Program-made: the position numbers and the translations under genes
Assembly: GCF_003344785.1 (NCBI RefSeq)
Contig: NZ_QPMK01000001.1
Location: forward strand, 280,651 to 344,650
Source: Thalassococcus profundi
GTDB lineage: Bacteria > Pseudomonadota > Alphaproteobacteria > Rhodobacterales > Rhodobacteraceae
DNA length: 64,000 nt
Reading direction: 5' to 3'
Shown: one piece after another, positions 53,638-63,400 of the stretch
Layout of the letters: every line of letters starts with the position of its first letter
How positions within the stretch are numbered: the first letter of the stretch is position 1
Notes under the pieces: generated by a model
What the model saw: the letters and a program-made list of their open reading frames with translations, nothing else
Databases searched by the model: none
Told to the model about the DNA's origin: nothing

Positions 53638-54144
53638 TCACTCGGCCGCGTCACGCTTGGGCAGGACCCAGTTCGGACGCGGGAAGTGGCAGGTATAGCC
53701 GTTGGGAAATTTTTCCAGGTAGTTCTGATGCTCTTCCTCGGCCTCCCAGAAATCGCCCACGGGCTCCACCTCGGTCACCACCTTGCCGGGCCAGAGGCCG
53801 CTGGCGTTCACATCCGCGATGGTGTCTTCGGCGACGGCCTTCTGATCCTCGTCGACGTAGTAGATCGCCGACCGGTAGCTCAGGCCGATGTCGTTGCCCT
53901 GGCGGTTCTTCGTGGTCGGGTCGTGGATCTGAAAGAAGACCTCGAGGATCTGCCGGTAGCTGATGCGCTCCGGGTCGAACAGGATCTCGATGCCCTCGGC
54001 ATGGGTACCGTGGTTGCGATAGGTCGCATTGGGCACGTCGCCGCCGGTGTAACCGACGCGGGTGCCTTCGACGCCCGGCAGCTTGCGGATCAGGTCCTGC
54101 ATACCCCAGAAACATCCTCCGGCGAGTACAGCGCGTTCCGTCAT
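53638..54144 (-). CDS. msrA: Peptide methionine (S)-S-oxide reductase MsrA (168 aa)
   Basis: Repairs methionine S-sulfoxide in proteins using thioredoxin. The active-site GCFW is at residues 10-13 (catalytic Cys11), followed by VGYTGG and [15 protein letters not shown]. No signal peptide, so cytoplasmic. The ATG overlaps the msrB stop (ATGA); the two enzymes cover the two sulfoxide isomers. C-terminal resolving cysteines seen in some MsrA are absent except the one in YTCHFPRPN. Confidence 0.94.
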   Translation of the reverse strand: MTERAVLAGGCFWGMQDLIRKLPGVEGTRVGYTGGDVPNATYRNHGTHAEGIEILFDPERISYRQILEVFFQIHDPTTKNRQGNDIGLSYRSAIYYVDEDQKAVAEDTIADVNASGLWPGKVVTEVEPVGDFWEAEEEHQNYLEKFPNGYTCHFPRPNWVLPKRDAAE

Positions 54145-54590
54145 GCCACATCCTCCACTTGATCCAGGTAAGCGCCGTAGCCTTCGTCTTCCATGTCGTC
54201 GCGATGGACGAACCGAAGGCTGGCGGAATTGATGCAATAGCGCAGGCCGCCGCGGTCGGTCGGCCCGTCCGGAAAGACGTGGCCCAGGTGGCTGTCGCCA
54301 TGCGCCGAACGAACCTCGGTGCGGATCATGCCATGCGTCGTGTCGCGCAGCTCGTTCACGTGCGCGGGTTCGATGGGCTTGGTGAAGCTGGGCCAGCCGC
54401 AGCCCGACTCGTACTTGTCGGCGCTGGCAAAGAGCGGCTCGCCGCTGACGATGTCGACGTAGATGCCGGGTTCCTTGTTGCCGAGGTATGCGCCGGTGCC
54501 GGGACGTTCGGTGCCGTTTTCCTGCGTCACGCGGAACTGTTCCGGCGTCAGGGTGGCGATCACGTCGGGATTTTTTCGATACTGGGTCAT
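54141..54590 (-). CDS. msrB: Peptide methionine (R)-S-oxide reductase MsrB (149 aa)
   Basis: Repairs methionine R-sulfoxide. The catalytic cysteine is Cys119 in [11 protein letters not shown] and a likely resolving cysteine is Cys64 in ESGCGWPSF. The CxxC zinc site present in many MsrB proteins is missing ([15 protein letters not shown] has no Cys), so this is the zinc-free form. The start follows AAAGGGGACCGA. First gene of msrB-msrA. Confidence 0.94.
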   Translation of the reverse strand: MTQYRKNPDVIATLTPEQFRVTQENGTERPGTGAYLGNKEPGIYVDIVSGEPLFASADKYESGCGWPSFTKPIEPAHVNELRDTTHGMIRTEVRSAHGDSHLGHVFPDGPTDRGGLRYCINSASLRFVHRDDMEDEGYGAYLDQVEDVA

Positions 54591-54724
54591 TCGGTCCCCT
54601 TTCGGTGTCTCTGCCCCATTAGATGGGGCCACGCGGGCAAATGCAAAGCCCTGTTACAGCCGGATCAGGACCCCGTGAGCGGTGTTGGACGGCGTGCAAC
54701 GGGGGCTGATTTTCAAAGGTCGGG

Positions 54725-56713
54725 TCAGACCGCGATCCGCGGTCGGCCCGAGGCGGTCACCGTCACCACGGCCTCGATGAAGACCTCGCGCGCCTCGGCG
54801 GTCACTGTCTTGACCGCGCGGTCGCGCGTGACTGACAGGTCCTGCGCACCTGCGGCGACCGCGTCTTCACGCACCCGTGCCTCCAGCGCAGCCTCGATGG
54901 CCGCCATCGCGGCCTCGGACGCACCGAAGTCCTGCGGGCCACTGTCGAGATGCACGCGGAACACGCCTTCGGACGGGGCCGTCACGGTGCCCTGCCGGCG
55001 CATGGTCACCTGCCCCACCACCGCGCCGATGGCATTGGCCACGTCGGCATGGTCGGGCAGGATCACCTCGGCGTTCAGCATCGCGCCCACCGCCGGATAA
55101 TGGCAGCGGGCCGAGGCCCCCAGACCCACCACCGGCAGCCGCAGCCCGGCGGAAAACCCGAGGATGCCTTCGCGCCGCTGCAACCCCGCCTGCATCAGCG
55201 GATGCCGCGCGAGTTCGCCCGGCGGCAGGTCCCAGCCTTCTTCGGCAAAGGCGGTTTCCAGCAGTGCATGGCCGGTCTGGAGTGTCAGCCGGTCGAGGAT
55301 GATCCCCGCCAGCGTCTCGGCGTCCGGGGCCAATCGGTTGCCCGATCCCAGACGTTTGCGCGCCACGAGCGCCAGCGCCAGCCGTGCCGCCTCCGCATCC
55401 CAGTCGGTCAATCGCCCCAGGACATGCACCGCATCGGTGGGCGTCACCCCCGCCACCTGCACCAGCCCGCGGCTCACCAGCCGCTGCAGGCTCTGCGTCT
55501 CGATCCGGTTCCGCAGCACCGTGTCCAGCGGCTGCGCCTCCGGCCCCAGCCGCCCCAGCAGCGCCGCATCCCGGGGGCCGAGCCCGGCGCCGTCCTGCCC
55601 GGGCACTGCGCGCACGAACTGCGCATCGTGATCCCCGGCCACCGGCGCGCGCAACTGCCGCTCCAGCGCCTCGGTGACCTGCGGCGCGCCCATGGCGATC
55701 AGCGACACCGGAACGACCCGGCGCGGCCCGAGGCTGACGCCGCCCGCGAGCCCCTCGGTGATGACTCGCACCTCGGAATCGCCGCCCAGCCCGTGGGTGC
55801 GCATCGCCACCGCCTCGACCATCGTGCGGTAGGGGCCGACCCGCGCGCCTTCGGGGTCGATCTGCGGCACGCCGTCGCGCAGGAGAGCGATGTCCGTCGT
55901 GGTGCCGCCGATGTCTGACACCAGCGCGTCCCGCGCCCCGGTCATCCAGCGCGCGCCGACGATGCTTGCGGCGGGTCCGCTGAGGATCGTCTCGATCGGC
56001 CGCTCCATCGCCTGTGCCGCGGAAATCAGCGCGCCATCGCCGCGCACCACCATCATCGGCGCGTCGATGCCTTGCGCCCGCAGGGTCTCCTCCGCCCGCG
56101 CAATCAGGTGATGCGTGAGCCCCACCAGCCGCGCGTTCAGAAGCGCGGTCAGCGCCCGCTTCGGCCCGCCCAGCTTGGCCGACAATTCATGGCTGGCGGT
56201 CACCGGGCGTCCGGTGACCTGTCGCAACATCTCCTTCGCCGCCAACTCATGCGCCGGGTTGCGCACCGCGAAACTGGACGCCACGGCAAAGGCCGACACG
56301 TCCTGCTTCTTCGCCCAGCCTTCCAGCGCATCGAGGTCGAGCGGCGCCGCCTCGGCGCCGGCATGCGTGTGCCCGCCGCCCAGCACCAGCACCGGGTCGC
56401 CGCCCAATGCGGCGGAAATGCCGTGTGTCTCCAGATCGGCGGCGGCAAAGCCGATGTAGACCAGCCCGATGCGCCCGCCCTGTCCTTCGACCAGCGCGTT
56501 GGTCGCAAGCGTCGTCGACAGCGACGCCATCGCCACCCGATCCGCCGACACCTTCGCCACCTCCAGCACCCGCGCCACCGCCGCACCGATGCCATCCGCC
56601 AGGTCGTGCCGCGTGGTCAGCGCCTTGGCCTTCGCCAGCACCGCCTCGCCGCGGATCAGCACCGCGTCGGTATAGGTCCCGCCCGTGTCCACACCCAACA
56701 GGATCGCCGTCAC
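54725..56713 (-). CDS. Hydantoinase/oxoprolinase family protein, HyuA-like subunit (662 aa)
   Basis: ATP-dependent hydrolase subunit acting on cyclic amides such as hydantoins or 5-oxoproline. The N-terminal actin-like fold begins [27 protein letters not shown] and [10 protein letters not shown] are further family motifs. Active enzymes normally pair HyuA with HyuB; no HyuB is present here. It is downstream of queG with a four-base overlap (ATGA). Substrate cannot be assigned; some stand-alone relatives have other roles. Confidence 0.85.
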   Translation of the reverse strand: MTAILLGVDTGGTYTDAVLIRGEAVLAKAKALTTRHDLADGIGAAVARVLEVAKVSADRVAMASLSTTLATNALVEGQGGRIGLVYIGFAAADLETHGISAALGGDPVLVLGGGHTHAGAEAAPLDLDALEGWAKKQDVSAFAVASSFAVRNPAHELAAKEMLRQVTGRPVTASHELSAKLGGPKRALTALLNARLVGLTHHLIARAEETLRAQGIDAPMMVVRGDGALISAAQAMERPIETILSGPAASIVGARWMTGARDALVSDIGGTTTDIALLRDGVPQIDPEGARVGPYRTMVEAVAMRTHGLGGDSEVRVITEGLAGGVSLGPRRVVPVSLIAMGAPQVTEALERQLRAPVAGDHDAQFVRAVPGQDGAGLGPRDAALLGRLGPEAQPLDTVLRNRIETQSLQRLVSRGLVQVAGVTPTDAVHVLGRLTDWDAEAARLALALVARKRLGSGNRLAPDAETLAGIILDRLTLQTGHALLETAFAEEGWDLPPGELARHPLMQAGLQRREGILGFSAGLRLPVVGLGASARCHYPAVGAMLNAEVILPDHADVANAIGAVVGQVTMRRQGTVTAPSEGVFRVHLDSGPQDFGASEAAMAAIEAALEARVREDAVAAGAQDLSVTRDRAVKTVTAEAREVFIEAVVTVTASGRPRIAV

Positions 56714-57753
56714 GTCGCATCCTCCAACCGCAAGACCGCCCAGCGCGCCGCGTCGCGCACCGTCTCGTCCGCATCCTCGCAGAGCCCCTGCGCCACCGGA
56801 CGCAACCGCGCGGCGCCGGAATTGCCGATGGCATAGAGCACGTTGCGCACGAAACGGTCACGCCCGATCCGCTTGATCGGAGAGCCGGAAAAGCGCGCGC
56901 GAAAGCCCGCATCGTCGAGCCGTGCCAGTTCCGCGAGGTCCGGCGACACCAGGTCCGGCCGGGCGTGGTACTTCACCTCGCGCGCCTCGCGGGCGAACTT
57001 GTTCCAGGGGCAGGCGGCCAGGCAATCGTCGCAGCCGTAGATACGGTTGCCCATCCTGGCGCGCAGCTCTTCGTCCACCGGACCCTTGTGCTCGATCGTG
57101 AGGTAGGAAATGCAGCGCCGCGCATCGAGCTGGTAGGGCGCCGGAAAGGCGTCGGTCGGGCAGATGTCGAGGCAGGCGCGGCAGGATCCGCAGTGATCGG
57201 TCTCGGCCGCGTCCACCGGCAGGTCGAGCGTGGTGAAGATCGAGCCGATAAAGAACCACGATCCCAGGTCGCGGCTCACGAGGTTGGTGTGCTTGCCCTG
57301 CCAGCCCAGACCCGCCGCCTGCCCCAGCGGCTTTTCCGGCACCGGGGCGGTGTCGACGAAAACCTTAACCTCGGTGTCCGGCCCCGCCTCTGCGATCAGC
57401 CAGCGCGCCAGCCGCTTGAGCCGCTTCTTGACCGTGTCGTGATAGTCGCGGTTCTGTGCATAGACCGAGATCGCCGCCTGCTCGGGATGCTCCAATACCG
57501 CCAGCGGATCATGCTCCGGCGTATAGCTTTCGCCCAGCACGATCACCGACCGCGCTTCGGGCCAGAGCCTGTCGGGCGCGCCGCGCCATTCGGCGCGATC
57601 CTCAAGCCACGACATCTGCCCGTGATAGCCACGGTCGAGAAACGCCGCCAACCGCGCCGGCACATGCCCCACATCCCAGGGCCGGCAGATGCGACACAGG
57701 TCGAACCCCACCGCCCCGGCCTCAGCGCGCAACAGCTCGGTCAGACGATCCAT
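56710..57753 (-). CDS. queG: Epoxyqueuosine reductase QueG (347 aa)
   Basis: Cobalamin- and Fe-S-dependent last step of queuosine synthesis in tRNA anticodons. The two 4Fe-4S motifs are [16 protein letters not shown] and [14 protein letters not shown]; the conserved [15 protein letters not shown] and [12 protein letters not shown] are present. Length is typical. The start sits next to repeat copy C. No other queuosine gene is in the window. Confidence 0.93.
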   Translation of the reverse strand: MDRLTELLRAEAGAVGFDLCRICRPWDVGHVPARLAAFLDRGYHGQMSWLEDRAEWRGAPDRLWPEARSVIVLGESYTPEHDPLAVLEHPEQAAISVYAQNRDYHDTVKKRLKRLARWLIAEAGPDTEVKVFVDTAPVPEKPLGQAAGLGWQGKHTNLVSRDLGSWFFIGSIFTTLDLPVDAAETDHCGSCRACLDICPTDAFPAPYQLDARRCISYLTIEHKGPVDEELRARMGNRIYGCDDCLAACPWNKFAREAREVKYHARPDLVSPDLAELARLDDAGFRARFSGSPIKRIGRDRFVRNVLYAIGNSGAARLRPVAQGLCEDADETVRDAARWAVLRLEDAT

Positions 57754-57755
57754 TC

Positions 57756-57816
57756 TTCATCTTGCCCATAAATCTCCGGGGGAGTCGCGGCTTGCCGCGA
57801 CGGGGGCAGAGCCCCC
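57756..57816 (-). repeat. Three-copy intergenic element, copy C
   Basis: Plus strand: TTCATCTTGCCCATAAATCT then CCGGGGGAG, hairpin TCGCGGC-TT-GCCGCGA (57785-57800) and a second hairpin GGGGGC-AGA-GCCCCC (57802-57816). On the minus strand it lies between the GST stop and the queG start, and its conserved arm runs up to within 3 bases of the queG ATG. Confidence 0.75.
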
Positions 57817-57831
57817 TGCCCTCGGTCGGAC

Positions 57832-58497
57832 TCAGAAATCGAGGTCGGCATAATGCGCCGGCGGCGGGAACCCCGGCACCTGGTCGGCAAGGATGCTGCG
57901 GAAGGCCGGGCGCGACTTGATCTTGGCATACCAGTCCTTGACCGTGTCGCTGCGGTTCCAGTCCACGTCCGAGATATAGTCGAGCGCCGACAGATGCGCC
58001 GCGGCGGCGAAATCGGCAAGGCTCATGGAATCCCCCGCCAGCCAGCGACGGTGATCCAGCAGCCAGGCCATGTAATCGAGGTGATACTTGATCGCCTTGG
58101 CCCCGGCCTTGACGTTCGAACTGTCGGGGTAGCCCTGGCCCATGACCTTCTTGTTCACCCGCTCGTAGAGCAGCTTCGACGTCACCTCGTTGTGGAACTT
58201 GTCGTCGAACCAGCCCACCAGCCGCCGTACCTCGTAGCGGTTTTCCGCATTGCGCGGCATCAGCGGCGGTTCGGGATGCACCTCTTCGAGGTATTCGCAG
58301 ATGGCAAAGGACTCGGCCATGGTTTTGCCGTCGATCTTGAGCACCGGGACCTTGGCGGCCGGGTTGCGGCGCAGGAAATCGGCGTCCTTCTCCCAGTAAC
58401 GCTCCTCCACCAGCTCGCATTCGATCTTCTTCTCCGCGAGGCTCAACCGCACCTTGCGGCAGAAGGGGGAGAGCGGCACGTGGTAGAGCTTGGCCAT
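57832..58497 (-). CDS. Glutathione S-transferase family protein (221 aa)
   Basis: Glutathione-dependent transferase or reductase. The N-terminal thioredoxin fold shows YHVPLSPFCRKVRLSLAEK, with the possible catalytic Ser/Cys in SPFCRK, then AKVPVLKIDGKTMAESFAIC holding the cis-proline and glutathione motif. The C-terminal helical domain has SLADFAAAAHLSALDY. The start MAKLYHV is the usual family start but has no ribosome binding site; a start at 58530 adds eleven residues. Upstream of queG on the same strand. Confidence 0.88.
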   Translation of the reverse strand: MAKLYHVPLSPFCRKVRLSLAEKKIECELVEERYWEKDADFLRRNPAAKVPVLKIDGKTMAESFAICEYLEEVHPEPPLMPRNAENRYEVRRLVGWFDDKFHNEVTSKLLYERVNKKVMGQGYPDSSNVKAGAKAIKYHLDYMAWLLDHRRWLAGDSMSLADFAAAAHLSALDYISDVDWNRSDTVKDWYAKIKSRPAFRSILADQVPGFPPPAHYADLDF

Positions 58498-58681
58498 GGT
58501 GGAGGATATCCGGGGTTGCGGCGTATCCACCCTACTTGCCGCGAATTGGCTGGTAGTTCAACTGGTCGCGCATGGGTCCGGCCCGAAAGCGCCGGGTGCC
58601 AGCGCCCGACCGCTTGACCTGCGCCGCCTCTGCCGGAACAGTCGGACGCACCCGGAACGCGGCAGGACGAGGAAGAGCGGA

Positions 58682-59305
58682 ATGGTGGACATGATCAGCA
58701 TCTGGGCCGCCCTCGCGGCCTTCGTGGTCGTCGCTGCGGCCCCCGGTCCGGCGACACTGGCGCTGGCCACGGTCGCGATGCGCACCGGACGTGGCCCGGG
58801 TCTGCGGTTCGGTCTGGGCCTGTCGGCGGGCCTGGCGTTCTGGGGGCTGGTGGCGGCGGCGGGACTGGGCGCGCTGCTCCAGTCCTCGGCGCAGGCGCTC
58901 ACAATGCTGAAGCTTCTTGGCGGCGCCTATTTGCTCTGGCTTGCCGTCGGGGCTGCCCGCAGCGCCTGGAAGGAGGCGGACGGTGGCGCGGCGCAGACAG
59001 GACGCAGCGCCTGGTTCCGGCAGGGCTTGCTGCTGAACCTGTCGAACCCCAAGGCCGTTCTAGCCTGGATGGCAACCCTGTCGCTGGGGCTAGACGCACA
59101 GGGCGGCGTCGCGCAGGTGATCATCGTCACCTCCCTGTGCAGTGGCGCAGGCTGCGCAATCTATGCCGTCTACGGACTGGCCTTTTCGGTGGGCGGCGTC
59201 CGCGCGGGATACCAGCGGGCGCGCCGCTGGATCGACGCGGCGGCGGCAGGACTCTTCGCACTTGCCGGTTTCGGGCTGATCCGGTCGGCGCTGTCACGCG
59301 GCTGA
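58682..59305 (+). CDS. LysE family amino-acid exporter (207 aa)
   Basis: Inner-membrane exporter of the LysE/RhtB family, with six hydrophobic segments. The motifs APGPATLALATVAMRTGRGP and LLLNLSNPKAVLAWMA are diagnostic. Substrate unknown (threonine/homoserine-type exporters are the nearest branch by eye). ATG at 58682 follows GGAAGAGCGGA; an ATG three codons later is possible. It converges on mtgA. Confidence 0.87.
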   Translation: MVDMISIWAALAAFVVVAAAPGPATLALATVAMRTGRGPGLRFGLGLSAGLAFWGLVAAAGLGALLQSSAQALTMLKLLGGAYLLWLAVGAARSAWKEADGGAAQTGRSAWFRQGLLLNLSNPKAVLAWMATLSLGLDAQGGVAQVIIVTSLCSGAGCAIYAVYGLAFSVGGVRAGYQRARRWIDAAAAGLFALAGFGLIRSALSRG

Positions 59306-59333
59306 TCGCGGCCCGCCACCCCATGCGCTCCGG

Positions 59334-60080
59334 TCAATCCGCCTCGAAACAGGCGGCGCGGCCGTCGCGCTGGATCGTCGCGGCGCCGTCGCGGATACTG
59401 TTTGCCCGGCGCTGGACAAAGCGGGTGGGCTGGGATGCCGAACGGTCCTTGGGATCGGGCAGGATCGCCGCCAGACGCGCGGCCTGCGTCGCGCTCAGCT
59501 GATCCGGCCCCACGCCAAAATAGTGCCGCGCCGCCGCGTCCACGCCGAACACGCCTTCGTCGAACTCAGCTACGTTGAGATAGACCTCGACGATCCGCCG
59601 CTTGGACCAGAGCGCCTCCATCACCGGGGTAATCAGAGCCTCCATCGCCTTGCGGGTGTAGGTGCGCCCGTGCCAGAGGAAGGTGTTCTTGACCACCTGC
59701 TGGCTGATCGTGCTGGCGCCGCGTGTGCCGCCGTCTTCTATGGCGTCGCGGATGGCATCCATGTCAAAGCCCCAGTGGGTGCAGAAATTGGCATCCTCTG
59801 CTGCCACCACGGACCGCAGCATCACCGGCGCGATGTTATCGGCAGGGACCCAGTTATGCTCGACAGGTTCGCCGAGACGCCGGCCCTCCTGCATCATGAA
59901 GATCGTCGTGGGCGGGTTCACCACCTTGTAGAGCAGCACCCAGAGCACGGTCAGCGCCGCCACCAGCATGACCGCGCGCAGCACCCATTTCAGCAGCCAG
60001 CGCAGGGGCCGGATGCGCCGCCGCGCGGGCTGCGCCGCGGCTTTCTTCGGAGCGGAGGAGGATTTGCGGGCGCGGGCCAT
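59334..60080 (-). CDS. mtgA: Monofunctional biosynthetic peptidoglycan transglycosylase (248 aa)
   Basis: Polymerises lipid II into glycan strands without cross-linking. A basic N-terminus is followed by one membrane helix (VLRAVMLVAALTVLWVLLYK). The GT51 motifs are VAAEDANFCTHWGFD with the catalytic Glu, GASTISQQVVKNTFLW, and RRIVEVYLNVAEFDEGVFGV. There is no transpeptidase domain. TATAGC stands eight bases before the ATG, so the transcript may have almost no leader. Confidence 0.92.
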   Translation of the reverse strand: MARARKSSSAPKKAAAQPARRRIRPLRWLLKWVLRAVMLVAALTVLWVLLYKVVNPPTTIFMMQEGRRLGEPVEHNWVPADNIAPVMLRSVVAAEDANFCTHWGFDMDAIRDAIEDGGTRGASTISQQVVKNTFLWHGRTYTRKAMEALITPVMEALWSKRRIVEVYLNVAEFDEGVFGVDAAARHYFGVGPDQLSATQAARLAAILPDPKDRSASQPTRFVQRRANSIRDGAATIQRDGRAACFEAD

Positions 60081-60433
60081 CTGCTAGCTATAGCGGTCGG
60101 TCAGAGGACAAGAAAGCCGCATGTCGGGCCGGGCCGGGCGTTCCGCTTGGGCAGGAACGGTCCCGGTCCGGCGTCGCTTCGTCCAGCGAAGCGTATGCGA
60201 CATGAGGTGTGCAACTCACTGCGGATCATTGCCATTTTGCGAACAATCCAGACATAACGCGGGATTTGGACCGAATTGGGCATCAATCGTGGCAACACGA
60301 TGACTTTTGGCACCCCGTGGCGCCCTTCCGGTGTCGTGCCTCTGACAAGGGTCCGCACGCCGCGGTTAAGCAAAAGGGCCGCCCCTGCGGGCGGCCCCTG
60401 TATGGTTGCGCGGTGGCGGCGATCATGCAGGGA
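60081..60433. other. Gap between gltB and mtgA
   Basis: About 350 bases between the gltB stop and the mtgA start. It contains the gltB terminator near the right end and a possible mtgA -10 at the left. Short open frames (for example 60 codons at 60121-60303) have no ribosome binding site or recognisable sequence. Confidence 0.5.
60376..60397 (-). terminator. Intrinsic terminator of gltB
   Basis: Nine-bp stem GGGCCGCCC/GGGCGGCCC with four-base loop CTGC, followed on the minus strand by TTTTGC. It lies 37 bases past the gltB stop. Confidence 0.8.
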
Positions 60434-63400
60434 TCATTCTGCCGGGATCGCCTTGTCCTCGATGCCCAGCGGATGCGGGATCTTGTCCAGCATCTCTTTC
60501 GGGCAGACCTGCACGAAATGCCCGCGCTCGAGGTCCCAGTGCTGCAGGATGTCCTGCGCCTTGCGGCTGCCGGTTTCAGCCACGTGACGTTCGATCAGCC
60601 CTTTCAACTCGGCCAACCAGTGCGCTTCGGAAACCGGGCAGGTCACGATGCTTTCGAGGTTGAGCAGGTCGCGCGCCTTGTCCTCGGGATCGTAGAGGTA
60701 GGCCATGCCGCCGGTCATGCCGGCGCCGAAGTTGGCGCCGACCGATCCGAGGATGACTGCAACCCCGCCGGTCATGTATTCGCAGCCGTTCGATCCGCAG
60801 CCTTCGACCACGACCTTGGCGCCCGAGTTGCGCACGGCGAAGCGTTCGCCCGCGCGGCCGGCGGCGAACAGGTACCCTTCGGTCGCACCATAAAGAACGG
60901 TGTTGCCGATGATCGTGTTCTCGGACGCGGTCAGCGGGCTGTGCATCGGCGGACGCACCACGATCGTGCCCCCCGACAGGCCCTTGCCGACATAGTCGTT
61001 GGCATCGCCCGACACTTCGAGCTTCAGGCCCGGTGCCGCGAAGGCGCCCAGCGACTGGCCCGCCGATCCGGTGAGCTTCACGGTCAGGTGGTTCGGCTGC
61101 AGCGCGTTGCGCATGCCGAACTTGCGCACGATATGGCTCGAGGTGCGGGTGCCCACCGACCGGTGCGTGTTCAGCACCGCGTAGCTGAGCTGCATCTTCT
61201 CGCCATCCTCTAGGAACCGCGCGGCGTCGCGCACGATTTCCGCATCCAGCGTGTCCAGCACCTCGTTGCGCGGCTTGTCGCGGTTGTAGACCACGTCGTC
61301 CGACCCATCGACCTTGATAAGCAGCGGGTTCAGGTCGAGATCGTCGAGGTGATCCGACCCGCGGCTCACCTGCCGCAGAAGGTCGGCGCGGCCGATCACG
61401 TCCTCGAGGCTGCGCGCACCGATGGAGGCGAGGATCTCGCGCACTTCGGTGGCGTAGAAGGTGATGAGGTTGACCACCTTGTCGGCATTGCCGGTGAACT
61501 TGGCGCGCAGCTCCTCGTCCTGTGTGCAGACCCCCACCGGGCAGGTGTTGGACTGGCACTGGCGCACCATGATGCAGCCCATCGCGATCAGCGCGGCCGT
61601 GCCGATGCCGTATTCCTCAGCCCCCATCATCGCCGCCATGACGATGTCGCGCCCGGTGCGCAGGCCGCCATCGGTGCGCAGGGTCACGCGCGACCTCAGG
61701 TTGTTCATCGACAGCACCTGGTGCGCCTCGGTCAGGCCCATTTCCCACGGAAGGCCGGCGTACTTGATCGAGGTCGCAGGGCTCGCGCCCGTGCCGCCGT
61801 TGTGACCCGAGATCAGGATCACGTCCGCCTTGGCCTTGGCCACGCCTGCCGCGATGGTGCCGACGCCCGAAGACGCCACCAGCTTGACCGTCACCTTGCA
61901 GCGCGGGTTGATCTGCTTGAGGTCGTAGATCAGCTGCGCCAGATCCTCGATCGAGTAGATGTCGTGGTGCGGCGGCGGCGAGATCAGCGTCACGCCCTTC
62001 GTGGAATGACGCAGCCGCGCGATGAGGTCGGTCACCTTCATGCCCGGCAGCTGGCCGCCCTCGCCGGGCTTGGCGCCCTGAGCGACCTTGATCTCAAGCT
62101 CTTCGCACTGGTTCAGGTATTCGGCGGTGACGCCGAAGCGGCCCGACGCCACCTGCTTGATCTTGGCCGACGGGTTGTCGCCGTTGGCCTCGGGCACGAA
62201 GTGTGCCGGATCCTCGCCGCCCTCGCCGCTGTCGGACTTGGCGCCGATGCGGTTCATCGCGACGTTCAGCGTCTTGTGCGCCTCGGGCGACAGGGCGCCA
62301 AGGCTCATCCCCGGCGTGACGAAGCGCTTGCGGATCGAGGTGATCGATTCGACCTCCTCCAGCGGAATCGCCGGGCCGATGGGCTTCATCGCCAGCAGGT
62401 CGCGCAGGTGGATCGGCGGGTTGGCCTGCATCGCCTTGGAGTAGTTCTTCCACATCTCGTAAGAGGCCTTGTTACAGGCCGCCTGCATCAGGTGCATGGT
62501 CTGCGCACCCCAGGCGTGGGTCTCTCCGGACTTGCGGGCCTTGTAGAAGCCGCCGATGGGCAGCACGTCGCGCCCGCCGCGGAAGCCCAGCTCGTGGATC
62601 TCTTCCGCCTTGGTCTGGATGCCGCTGACGCCGATGCCGCTGATGCGGGAGATCATGCCGGGGAAATACTCGGCACACATGGCACGGCTGAGGCCCACGG
62701 CCTCGAAGTTGAGACCGCCGCGATAGGACGAGATCACCGAAATGCCCATCTTGGACATGATCTTGAGCAGGCCCTGGTCCACCGCCTCGCGGTACTTGGC
62801 CACGGCTTCGGTCAGGGTCATGTCCAGCAGGCCGCGATTGATGCGGTCGGCGAGGCTGTCCTCGGCCAGGTAGGCGTTCACGACCGTCGCACCGGCGCCG
62901 ATCAGCACGGCAAAGTAATGCGGGTCGATACATTCGGCCGACCGCACGTTGATCGAGGTGAAGGTCCGCAGGCCCTTGCGCGTCAGGTGGCTGTGCACGG
63001 CGCTCGTGGCCAAGATCATCGGCATCGCAACCTTGTCCTCGGACTGGTGCTGGTCGGTCAGCGTCAGATGTCCGGCACCCGAGCGCACCGCATCCTCGGC
63101 CTCGGCGCGGATGCGCTCAAGGCCCTGGCGCAGCGCGTCCTTGCCCGCGCCCACGGGGAAGGTGCAGTCGATCTCCACCAGACCCGCGTTGAAGTGCCGG
63201 GACAGCTCGTCGAACTGGGCACTGCCGACAAAGGGACTGTCGAGCACGAGGATTTCGGTCTGCGCGCTGGATTCGTCCAGCACGTTCTTGAGGTTGCCGA
63301 ACCGGGTCTTGAGGCTCATCACCCGGAATTCGCGCAAGCTGTCGATCGGCGGGTTGGTCACCTGGCTGAAGTTCTGGCGGAAATAGTGCGACAGCGGGCG

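Noticed and set aside
60121-60303. 60-codon open frame between gltB and mtgA
   Set aside because: No ribosome binding site, Arg/Cys-rich composition, no similarity recognised.
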